DNA of 10,829 nucleotides, taken from contig JALXDT010000318.1 in the NCBI GenBank assembly GCA_027070475.1, positions 1 to 10,829 on the forward strand. The letters run 5' to 3'. Positions 1 through 7,174 of this stretch are shown in pieces (the stretch's first letter is position 1; each line of letters begins with the position of its first letter). Below the pieces are notes generated by a model. The model was not told the DNA's origin. It saw nothing but the letters and a program-made list of their open reading frames with translations, and did no database searches. Made by a program: the position numbers and the translations under genes. This DNA comes from Candidatus Aminicenantota bacterium (GTDB taxonomy: Bacteria; Acidobacteriota; Aminicenantia; JAMOAD01).

Positions 1-1
1 A

Positions 2-124
2 CAGAAGGTTTCGGAACCAGATAATTTTAAGCTATTTTTATCTGATACTTTTTCATTATTTCAGAGAAAATCAAGAATATTGACAAGGTACAAAAAAAAA
101 ACTATTATTATGTATCAGGGATAA
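2..124 (+). CDS. Possible C-terminal fragment of an upstream gene (unidentified)
   Basis: This frame is open from the left edge for 40 codons and stops with TAA at 122-124, six bases before the kinase start. The encoded tail (ending YKKKTIIMYQG) matches no family I recognise. A 40-codon open stretch is mildly unusual in such AT-rich DNA, and the close spacing would suit an operon. Against it, a near-consensus promoter lies inside the frame (80-108), and a second frame is open up to a TGA at 81-83. It may be a chance open frame. Confidence 0.2.
   Translation, partial: QKVSEPDNFKLFLSDTFSLFQRKSRILTRYKKKTIIMYQG
18..53 (+). terminator. Weak hairpin plus T-run, possible terminator of the upstream gene
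   Basis: CAGATAA (18-24) and TTATCTG (38-44) form a perfect 7-bp inverted repeat around a 13-base loop. A run of five T (49-53) follows after a short gap. The stem is AT-rich and the loop is long, so it would be a weak intrinsic terminator. It fits a boundary placed just before the promoter at 80-108, but could be chance. Confidence 0.22.
80..108 (+). promoter_or_regulatory. Sigma70-type promoter for the hybrid kinase gene
   Basis: A perfect -35 box TTGACA (80-85) is separated by exactly 17 bases from a -10 box TATTAT (103-108, five of six consensus). Transcription would start near 115, giving a leader of about 16 bases before the ATG at 131. The spacer carries a run of ten A. A weak ribosome-binding sequence AGGG lies at 117-120. 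The same box spacing and the same distance to the start codon recur at 4027-4055, which supports both sites. Confidence 0.55.
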
Positions 125-130
125 AAAACA

Positions 131-3100
131 ATGAAAAATAAGTTAGAAATATTAGGGAAATTGTTGGACTTTTCATCCGAATGGTTATACTGGATTAACA
201 ATAAAGGAGAGGTTGAGTATATTTCAAAGGGGGTAAAAAGAATTACAGGCTACTCTTCAGAGGAGTTTTTAAAGGATAAGGAGCTCTTTTTTAAAATTAT
301 CTATGAAAAAGATAAAAAAAAGGTAGAGGGGAAAAATTGTCTTAAAAGTAAAAAAGAGCATTCCTTTAATTTTAGAATTGTAAGAAAGGATGGAAAGATT
401 ATACATATAAAACACCATTGCTCTCCCATTATAAATGAAAATGGAGAAGTAATAGGAAGATTGGGTAAAAATATTGATATTACTGATATTTATCACTTAG
501 AAAAAAAGAGAAAAGAGGTAAAAAAAATATTTGAGTCATTCTTTGATGAATTTCCCGAACCTGCCTGCATTATAGACAGAAATTATGAAATTGTGTCAGC
601 AAATAAAAAAATTCTCCAGATTACAAAAAAAACGAGAGAAGAATTAGCAGGGAAAAAATGCTATGAAGTATATCAAAACAGAAATAGTCCCTGTAAAGTA
701 TGCATCCCCCGGCAAGCATTTAGAAAGAAAATTCCTGTAATAAAGGAGAAAAAGGTAGTTTTGGAAAATGGTGAAACAAGATTTTTTGAAACATGGGGTC
801 TTCCTGTAGTTGAAGAAAAAAACAAAATACCTTTTGTTATAGGAGTTTTAAGGGATAAGACAGAAAAAAGGATTTTAGAACAAGAAAAAAGAGAAAAAGA
901 AGAAAAACTTGAAAGAATTATAAGAGCAATCCCTGATACACTCTTTTATTTTGATAAAAAAGGATATATCATAGATTATCAGGGAGCAGGAAGACCTTTT
1001 AGTTCTCTTTCAAAGAAAAGATTTTTAAATAAAAATGTCAAAGAAATTCTCCCTCACCCCTTCGGACAAAAAGCTTACAAATTGGGAAGAAAAGCTATAA
1101 GGGAACAAAAACTTCAAACAGTTGAATTTCCCTTAATCATAGGGAAAAGAGAAAGGTTTTTTGAGGCAAGAATAATACCGGATAAAAAAACCAATGCACT
1201 GGCAATTGTAAGGGATATAACAAGAGAAAAAGAATTAGAAAAAGTTCTTCAAGAAACAAATATAATGTATGAAGAGATTTTAAAAAATTCACCAATAGGA
1301 ATTATTAAAGCAGACAAAAAGGGAAATATTCTTTTTGCAAACAAAAGAAGTGCTGAAATATTTGGTTCTCCTTCGGTAGAACATACTATGAAAATCAATA
1401 TTCTAAAATTTCATAGATTAAAGGAAGTCGGTCTTTCATCAAGGTTTAAGGAAGCTATAGAAAAAGGAAAACAACAGCAATTTGAAAGCCTTTATACATC
1501 AAAATGGGGGAAAGAGGTATTTCTTAGAATTAAAATTGCTCCACTTTTTGATAAAAGGAATAAAACAAACGGAGCTTTATTGTTGGTGGAAGATTATACA
1601 TTAGAATATATCCTTAAAAAAAATCTTGAAGTAAGTGAAAAAAAATTAAAAGCTATTTTTTTAAATATAAAAGATGGAATCATTCTTGCAAATGATAACG
1701 CCATCGTAGAAGAGGCAACTCCCGCAATAGAGCAAATAACAGGATATAAAAGGAAAGAATTAATTGGAAAAGAGTTGTATAAAATTTCATACAATCTTCT
1801 GCCAGGTAACATAAGAAAAAAGATAGCCTTAAAAAAGTATAAAACAGAGTTTGAAAGAAAAATGATAAAATTAAAAAAACTTCTGGAAAAAAATAAATTT
1901 GTCAAGTTAGAAGCTGAAATAGAAAAAAAAGATGGTTCAAAAAGATATCTTGAAGAATATTATTATCCGATAGAAATAGAAAATAGGACCTTAATAGTAA
2001 GTATAAAAAGAGATATCACTACAGAAAAAGAAGCCATTATACAATTGTTTAAAAGCAAAGAAAAATACAAAAAAGATTTCTCTCTTTTTAGATTAATTGC
2101 CGATAATTCATCCGATTTTATCTGGGCAAAAGATAAAAATGGTAGATACATTTTTGTAAACAAAGCATATGCAAAAATTCTCTTTAACACTGAAGATGTT
2201 TTAGCTCCTCTTGGAAAAAGAGATAAGACAATCTGTAATAAAATAAAAAGGGAAAACAGAAAGAGTAATAAATGGAATACTCTGTGCGATAAGACAGAAA
2301 AGTATGATAAAAAAGTTTTAGAAGAAAAAAGAGCTATTCAGTATGAAATAGAGGGTTTTTTAAGGGGGAAGTATTATGCTTTCAGTGTTTCTACAGCTCC
2401 TCTCTTCAATGAAAAGGGAGAAGTAATCGGAATTGTGGGCAGCGGAAGAGACATTACAAAGGAAAAAGAGCTTGAGAAGCAAAAAAAGGTGATAGAAGAA
2501 GAACATAAAAGGCTTGCTATGGTTATAGAACAGTCAACAGAAGCAGTTATGATTGCTGATATAAATGGAAACCTCCTTTATGTCAACCCTGCTTTTGAAA
2601 AAAACACTGGATACAGTGCCAAAGAGGTAATAGGGAAAAATCCAAGGTTTTTAAAAAGCGGGGAACACTCCAAGAAGTTTTATGAAAAACTCTGGAATAC
2701 AATACTTTCAGGGAAAACATGGAATGGGATCTTTAAAAACAGAAGAAAAGATGGTTCCATTTTTTATGAAAGTGCTATAATATTACCCATTCACAATGAA
2801 AAGGGAGAAATTGAATTCTTTGCAGGATTAAAGAGGGATATAACCCAGGAAAAGGTTTTAAGGGAACAATTATCTCAAGCACAAAAAATGGAAGCCATAG
2901 GTACCCTGACGGGAGGAATAGCCCATGATTTCAACAATATACTAACTGTAATAAATGGCTATGCTGATCTATTACTTAGAAAAAGTAAAGATGATAGTCC
3001 AAATTACAAAATTTACAAGGAAATTAGAGCTGCAGGGGAAAGATCTACAAAATTGATAAGACAGCTTCTTGCATTCAGTAGAAAACAGATATACTCACCC

Positions 3101-4018
3101 GAAATAGTAAATATCAACACTCTTATCACAAACTTAAAGAAAATGTTATCAAGACTCATCAGTGAAGATATTTCAATAAAATTAAATTTGTCTCCAGAAA
3201 TATCACTTATTAAAGCAGATCCTGGTCAAATTGAGCAAATATTAATAAATCTTGTCGTAAATGCAAGAGATGCTATTCAGGAAAGCGGGAAAACAGAAAA
3301 AAGGATTATCATAAGTACAAAGGATGTACACATTGACAGAGATTTTGCACTACTTCACGGGGGGAAGAGAGAGGGGAAATTTGTAAAAATTTCAGTGAGC
3401 GATAATGGAATCGGAATGGACAGGGAAACAATAAAAAAAATATTTGACCCATTCTTTACAACAAAGGAGAAAGGAAAGGGAACCGGTCTCGGATTATCAA
3501 CTGTTTATGGAATCATAAAACAAAACGATGGGTTTATCTATGTTTACAGCGAAAAAGGAAAGGGAACTGTTTTTAATATATACTGGCCTGCAGTTGAAGA
3601 GGAAAGCAAAAAAGATACAGAAAAAGACAAGGTTGAGGAAATTAAGGGTGGAAATGAGACAATTTTATTGATTGAAGATAACAGAGAGGTTTTAGAATTT
3701 TCAAAAATGGGGCTTTCTGAGTATGGTTATAAAATCATTGGGATGAATAATCCACTCAAAGTTATTCCTTTTTTAAAAAAAGAAAAACCGAATATTGATC
3801 TTGTTATATCAGATGTTGTTATGCCAGGGATAAATGGTAAGGATTTAATTAAAAAGATAAAAGAACTTTACCCTGAAGCAAAAATAATTTTCACATCTGG
3901 CTATACAGATGATGAAGTACTAAATATCAAGATAAAAGACAAAAGTGTAAATTTTATCAATAAACCTTATACAATAAGGGAATTGGCACTAATTGTTAGA
4001 GAGGTGTTGGACAGCTGA
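131..4018 (+). CDS. Seven-PAS hybrid sensor histidine kinase with C-terminal receiver
   Basis: This is a 1295-residue hybrid sensor kinase expected to autophosphorylate on His and pass phosphate to its own receiver. No signal peptide or membrane segment is visible, so it should sense cytoplasmic cues. I read PAS-type modules at about 8-122, 132-246, 262-366, 380-490, 505-631, 652-778 and 795-908. Most end in the DIT-type PAC signature and are joined by Lys/Glu-rich helical linkers. PAS2 carries a cysteine cluster, C177, C188 and C191. The dimerisation helix has H932 in the AHDFNN box typical of NtrB-like kinases. The ATPase domain shows N1040/N1044, the DNGIGM box at 1091-1096 and a GTGLGL box around 1117-1122. 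The receiver (about 1176-1293) has the acidic pair E1182/D1183, phospho-acceptor D1228, T1255 and K1278, so it looks complete. There is no DNA-binding output domain and no adjacent regulator gene. Signal and target are unknown. Confidence 0.93.
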   Translation: MKNKLEILGKLLDFSSEWLYWINNKGEVEYISKGVKRITGYSSEEFLKDKELFFKIIYEKDKKKVEGKNCLKSKKEHSFNFRIVRKDGKIIHIKHHCSPIINENGEVIGRLGKNIDITDIYHLEKKRKEVKKIFESFFDEFPEPACIIDRNYEIVSANKKILQITKKTREELAGKKCYEVYQNRNSPCKVCIPRQAFRKKIPVIKEKKVVLENGETRFFETWGLPVVEEKNKIPFVIGVLRDKTEKRILEQEKREKEEKLERIIRAIPDTLFYFDKKGYIIDYQGAGRPFSSLSKKRFLNKNVKEILPHPFGQKAYKLGRKAIREQKLQTVEFPLIIGKRERFFEARIIPDKKTNALAIVRDITREKELEKVLQETNIMYEEILKNSPIGIIKADKKGNILFANKRSAEIFGSPSVEHTMKINILKFHRLKEVGLSSRFKEAIEKGKQQQFESLYTSKWGKEVFLRIKIAPLFDKRNKTNGALLLVEDYTLEYILKKNLEVSEKKLKAIFLNIKDGIILANDNAIVEEATPAIEQITGYKRKELIGKELYKISYNLLPGNIRKKIALKKYKTEFERKMIKLKKLLEKNKFVKLEAEIEKKDGSKRYLEEYYYPIEIENRTLIVSIKRDITTEKEAIIQLFKSKEKYKKDFSLFRLIADNSSDFIWAKDKNGRYIFVNKAYAKILFNTEDVLAPLGKRDKTICNKIKRENRKSNKWNTLCDKTEKYDKKVLEEKRAIQYEIEGFLRGKYYAFSVSTAPLFNEKGEVIGIVGSGRDITKEKELEKQKKVIEEEHKRLAMVIEQSTEAVMIADINGNLLYVNPAFEKNTGYSAKEVIGKNPRFLKSGEHSKKFYEKLWNTILSGKTWNGIFKNRRKDGSIFYESAIILPIHNEKGEIEFFAGLKRDITQEKVLREQLSQAQKMEAIGTLTGGIAHDFNNILTVINGYADLLLRKSKDDSPNYKIYKEIRAAGERSTKLIRQLLAFSRKQIYSPEIVNINTLITNLKKMLSRLISEDISIKLNLSPEISLIKADPGQIEQILINLVVNARDAIQESGKTEKRIIISTKDVHIDRDFALLHGGKREGKFVKISVSDNGIGMDRETIKKIFDPFFTTKEKGKGTGLGLSTVYGIIKQNDGFIYVYSEKGKGTVFNIYWPAVEEESKKDTEKDKVEEIKGGNETILLIEDNREVLEFSKMGLSEYGYKIIGMNNPLKVIPFLKKEKPNIDLVISDVVMPGINGKDLIKKIKELYPEAKIIFTSGYTDDEVLNIKIKDKSVNFINKPYTIRELALIVREVLDS

Positions 4019-4026
4019 TTGTTTGT

Positions 4027-4055
4027 TTGACAAAATAACTACCCTAAACTAAAAT
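4027..4055 (+). promoter_or_regulatory. Sigma70-type promoter for the M16-M16-HAD unit
   Basis: TTGACA (4027-4032) is followed after exactly 17 bases by TAAAAT (4050-4055, five of six consensus), in the 59-bp gap after the kinase stop. Transcription would start near 4062, leaving about 16 bases before the TTG start at 4078. The downstream protease genes can therefore be expressed independently of the kinase. No clear terminator for the kinase transcript is seen in the gap. Confidence 0.6.
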
Positions 4056-4068
4056 AGGTTAATTTAGC

Positions 4069-4073
4069 GGAGG
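4069..4073 (+). promoter_or_regulatory. Shine-Dalgarno site that fixes a TTG start
   Basis: GGAGG lies four bases before TTG at 4078. No ATG or GTG is positioned to use it, and translation from the TTG yields the usual N-terminus of M16 proteases (LxNGLxV near residue 10). This supports TTG as the real start. Confidence 0.65.
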
Positions 4074-4077
4074 TAAA

Positions 4078-5325
4078 TTGAAATTAGAAAAATTTACTCT
4101 TGATAATGGTCTTGAAGTATTTCTTTTAAATAGAAGGTATAGTCCCGGTGTAAGTATACAGATCTGGGTCAAAGCTGGGTCAAGAAATGAAAGACCCGGA
4201 ATAACAGGAATATCACATATGCTTGAACACATGATGTTCAAAGGTTCAAAAAAATACGGGCCACAGGAACATGCTCAGATTATTCAGGCAAACGGAGGGG
4301 AATTAAATGCTTTTACCTCCAACGATAGAACAGTTTATTTTGAAAACCTTCCTCCTTCAAAACTATTGCTCGGACTTGACCTTGAATCAGATCGCTTCTT
4401 AAGATTAGCTCTTGATGAAAAAGAGTTTCAAACAGAAAGACAGGTTGTTTATGAAGAGAGAAGAATGAGGACAGATAATTCTCCATATGGAAAAGCAACA
4501 GAGATGCTCTTTGCTCTAACCTTTATCGCCCATCCCTATCACTGGCCTGTAATTGGTTGGGAAAGTGATATAATTTCCTGGACAATTGAAGATTTAAAAA
4601 ATTATTATAAAACATTTTACAGCCCCTCAAATACATTTATTCTTATATCTGGAAAGTTTGATAAGGAAAAGGCAAAAATCTGGGTGGAAAAAAAGTTTGG
4701 GAAGTGGAAAAGAGTTAAAATACCAGAACTCAGAATACCGAAAGAGCCCGAACAGATCGGAGAAAGGGTTACAGAGATTAAAATGGAAGTTGAACTTCCC
4801 TTTGTTTTTGCCGCATACAGGGTATCTCCCTATAATTCAAAAGAGAGTGTTATTTTTGAGATAATAGAGAAGATTTTATCAGGAGGGGAAAGTTCAAAAA
4901 TTTACAGGAAACTTGTTTATGAGAAACAGTTGGCTCTGAGTGCAGGAGGAGGGCTCTACTCTTTCCTGGATTATGGTATGTTTTTCACATACGGTCTTTT
5001 GAACAAGGGAAAAGATTTTAATTCTATGAAAAAATTACTTTTTGATGAGATAGAAGGTTTTTATCAGGAAAAAATTACGGAAGAGGAGTTTGAAAAGGCA
5101 AGAAATCAGCTCAAAGCGGATTTGGTAAAAGCCACGGAGAAAAACTTTTCCCATGCTATGGTTGTAGGAGAAAGCTATTTTTATACAGGGGATCCTGAAT
5201 ATTATAAAAAGAAGAAGAGAATTTACGAACAACTGGATATTAAGGAAATCAAAGAAACAGCTGAAAAATATTTAAAAGAAATCAGAAGAAATAGTGTGAT
5301 AATTTTACCAAAAGGTGCAAAATGA
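4078..5325 (+). CDS. M16 family zinc metallopeptidase, catalytic subunit
   Basis: This 415-residue protein is of the length and two-domain layout of M16B peptidases, related to the mitochondrial processing peptidase beta subunit. The inverted zinc motif HxxEH is intact: H47 and H51 should bind zinc and E50 is the catalytic base. The downstream glutamates E120 and E127 keep the seven-residue spacing of the family, E127 being the likely third ligand. The C-terminal domain (about 167-345) holds the GGxSSxxYxxL stretch near 269-278. There is no signal peptide, so it is probably cytoplasmic. The start is TTG, backed by GGAGG four bases upstream. Its stop overlaps the ATG of the next gene, which encodes an M16 homologue without the zinc motif, the usual arrangement for a heterodimeric M16B enzyme. 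The substrate is unknown; the family generally cuts peptides enclosed in its chamber. Confidence 0.93.
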   Translation: MKLEKFTLDNGLEVFLLNRRYSPGVSIQIWVKAGSRNERPGITGISHMLEHMMFKGSKKYGPQEHAQIIQANGGELNAFTSNDRTVYFENLPPSKLLLGLDLESDRFLRLALDEKEFQTERQVVYEERRMRTDNSPYGKATEMLFALTFIAHPYHWPVIGWESDIISWTIEDLKNYYKTFYSPSNTFILISGKFDKEKAKIWVEKKFGKWKRVKIPELRIPKEPEQIGERVTEIKMEVELPFVFAAYRVSPYNSKESVIFEIIEKILSGGESSKIYRKLVYEKQLALSAGGGLYSFLDYGMFFTYGLLNKGKDFNSMKKLLFDEIEGFYQEKITEEEFEKARNQLKADLVKATEKNFSHAMVVGESYFYTGDPEYYKKKKRIYEQLDIKEIKETAEKYLKEIRRNSVIILPKGAK

Positions 5326-6641
5326 AAGAGACTGAGTTCGGGAAAATAGGTTTTTTTAATGAAAATGGAGTTCGAGGAGCGGTTATAAGAAGGAGTGATA
5401 GTGAGAGTATTAACATAAGTTTAATGATAAAGAGAGGTTCGGATCTAAACCCTGAAAACAAGGGAGGGGCTGTTGACCTTTTTGCATCAATGCTTTCAAA
5501 AGGGACAAAAAGTTTTTCGGCAATGGATATAGCGGAAAAATTGGATTATTTGGGAGCTGATTTTACATATAAAATTGACAAAGATTCTGTAATCTTTAAC
5601 TTCTGGTTTTTAAAAGAGCATTTTCAAAAGATTTTTCCTCTTGTTGAGGAAATCTTTCTATATCCTCAATTCCCGGAAGATGAACTTGAAAGGGAAAAGC
5701 TCAAAACTCTCTCATCTCTTTATCAAATAGTTGATTCTCCCTCGGCTTTAGCCTCATATATTTTTACAAAAAATATTTATTCTGATCATCCCTATGGAAA
5801 TCTTGCAACACCTTTTTCAATAAATTCGATAACAGCTGAGGATATAAAAAAGATATATGAAAATTCTTTCACAAAAGATCTGATCTATCTTGTTATTTCC
5901 GGAAATATATCAGATAAAGCCCGAAAACAAATTATCTCATTATTTAAGGCTCTTCCTCATTCATCAGAAACAAAAAAAATAGAAAAAGCGGAATATAGAG
6001 GAAATAAATTTATCTTTTTTGACAAAAAAGATTCCACTCAGTCTCAAATAAGATTGGGTTTCGGGGGAATTAGCAGAAGAACTGAAAACTATGAAGCAAT
6101 AAATTTAATGAATTTTATTTTGGGAGGAGGTGGCTTTTCCTCAAGACTTCTTCTTAAAGTGAGAACAGAGGCAGGTTATACATATTCAATATCCTCTTCC
6201 TTTGAATCCTTTAATGATGGGGGGAGTTTCGTAATCTCAAGTTTTTCAAAGAATGAAACAACAGCGGAAACCATTAAACTTTCTGAAAAAGTTTTAAGGG
6301 AATTTAAAAAAAATGGAGCAACCGAGAAAGAGTTAAAGGATGCCAAAGCTTATTTTATAGGTAATCTTATTTTGTCCATGGAAACACCTTCCGATATTGC
6401 CGGTAAACTAATGTATGCAGAACGATACGGGCTTGGAGAGGATTTTCTCTTTAACAGTGAAAAAAGATATAAAAGAGTAAGTCTGGAAGAGGTAAATAAA
6501 TTTTCGAAGGAACTTTTAAATAAAAAAGACAGATTATTGGTGATTGTGGGAAATCTGAATTCTATGAAAAAAAAGATAGATAAATTAAAGGATTACGGAA
6601 AACTCCTTGTTATTGAAAATCTCTTTGATTCAGAGAAATGA
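5322..6641 (+). CDS. M16 family protein, non-catalytic partner subunit
   Basis: This 439-residue M16 homologue has lost its zinc site. Aligning its GG-to-KGT segment (about 48-61) with the preceding gene puts D52, A55 and S56 where the active subunit has His, Glu and His, so it should not bind zinc or cleave alone. The C-terminal half keeps the family pattern GGGGFSSR (268-275) followed by R281 and the aromatic Y286/Y288. In known M16B heterodimers a comparable Arg/Tyr pair in the inactive chain helps hold substrate in the active chain; I infer the same here. No signal peptide is visible. The ATG shares bases with the previous stop (ATGA), which favours equal, coupled synthesis of both chains. 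The stop in turn overlaps the start of the HAD gene. Confidence 0.9.
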   Translation: MKETEFGKIGFFNENGVRGAVIRRSDSESINISLMIKRGSDLNPENKGGAVDLFASMLSKGTKSFSAMDIAEKLDYLGADFTYKIDKDSVIFNFWFLKEHFQKIFPLVEEIFLYPQFPEDELEREKLKTLSSLYQIVDSPSALASYIFTKNIYSDHPYGNLATPFSINSITAEDIKKIYENSFTKDLIYLVISGNISDKARKQIISLFKALPHSSETKKIEKAEYRGNKFIFFDKKDSTQSQIRLGFGGISRRTENYEAINLMNFILGGGGFSSRLLLKVRTEAGYTYSISSSFESFNDGGSFVISSFSKNETTAETIKLSEKVLREFKKNGATEKELKDAKAYFIGNLILSMETPSDIAGKLMYAERYGLGEDFLFNSEKRYKRVSLEEVNKFSKELLNKKDRLLVIVGNLNSMKKKIDKLKDYGKLLVIENLFDSEK

Positions 6642-7108
6642 TAGAGCTTGATATTCTGGGTTTCGGTCATATAAAAATCAAATATTTTGTAATGGATTAC
6701 AATGGAACTCTGGCAATAGACGGCAAATTGAAAAAAGATATCATTCCTATTTTAAATAAATTATCCGAAAGAGTTGAAATTCATATAGTCACAGCTGATA
6801 CATTCGGTAAAGCAAGAAAAGAATTAAAAGACATTGATTGTAAACTTACAGTTCTCCCTGAAGATAATCAAATTGAAAAAAAGGTTGAGTATATACGAGA
6901 GTTAGGAAAAGAAAACTGTGTGGCTTTCGGAAACGGAAGAAATGATAGTTTGATGCTTAAAGAGGCAAAAATAGGTATAGCCTTAATACAGGAGGAAGGG
7001 GGAGCTATAGAATCAATTTTAAATTCTGATCTGATCTTCAAAGATATAAATGACGCTTTAATGCTCTTTTCAGAGGAAAAGCGTTTGATAGCAAGTTTAA
7101 GATCTTAG
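6638..7108 (+). CDS. HAD-superfamily soluble P-type-ATPase-like protein
   Basis: This 156-residue cytoplasmic protein is a minimal HAD fold without a cap domain. Motif I is DYNGTL with nucleophile D20, and N22 stands where phosphatases have a second Asp. Motif II is T52 in VTAD, motif III is a Lys near 81-82, and motif IV is GNGRND at 98-103. The start (MIELDI, then GFG) and the overall sequence recall the family annotated as soluble P-type ATPase (COG4087), found in archaea and some bacteria, whose substrate is not established. The missing second Asp is, as far as I recall, normal for that family, and true P-type ATPases likewise lack it. The ATG overlaps the preceding stop (ATGA) and has no clear Shine-Dalgarno site, so translation is probably coupled to the M16 pair. 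It could be a phosphatase or a regulatory phospho-acceptor protein; the sequence does not decide. Confidence 0.85.
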   Translation: MIELDILGFGHIKIKYFVMDYNGTLAIDGKLKKDIIPILNKLSERVEIHIVTADTFGKARKELKDIDCKLTVLPEDNQIEKKVEYIRELGKENCVAFGNGRNDSLMLKEAKIGIALIQEEGGAIESILNSDLIFKDINDALMLFSEEKRLIASLRS

Positions 7109-7160
7109 ATAAGGAACAAAAAAAGATTTTCCCCGTTATATTTTCACTGTTTAATTCATG

Positions 7161-7166
7161 AGGAGG
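7161..7166 (+). promoter_or_regulatory. Strong Shine-Dalgarno site for the DUF5916 gene
   Basis: AGGAGG lies eight bases before ATG 7175 and eleven before the in-frame ATG 7178, which favours 7175. In the 66-bp gap upstream I see only a -10-like TATATT at 7137-7142 with no convincing -35 box and no clear terminator hairpin. Whether this gene has its own promoter or is read through from the protease unit is open. Confidence 0.7.
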
Positions 7167-7174
7167 TTTTCATT

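Noticed and set aside
91..101. Poly-A run (ten A, 92-101) as a regulatory or phase-variable tract
   Set aside because: It lies in the promoter spacer, so length changes could in principle alter expression, but A runs of this size recur throughout this genome fragment and nothing else marks it out.
269..2190. Three minus-strand open frames of 75-103 codons within the kinase gene
   Set aside because: They are antisense shadows of an AT-rich, Lys/Glu-rich gene with clear domain content; their translations are Phe/Ile/Ser-rich without any motif and no ribosome-binding sites stand out.
4042..4067. Short inverted repeats around the second promoter (CCTA...TAGG and CTAAA...TTTAG) as an operator or terminator
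   Set aside because: Arms of four to five bases in AT-rich DNA are expected by chance, and no T-run follows, so neither an operator nor a terminator is supported.
4658..4864. Plus-strand 68-codon frame inside the first M16 gene
   Set aside because: It is fully contained in a confidently assigned protease gene in another frame and has no recognisable motif.
7109..7160. Terminator after the HAD gene
   Set aside because: GGAA and TTCC flank an A-rich stretch, but the stem is only four bases with mismatches inside and is followed by C's rather than a T-run.
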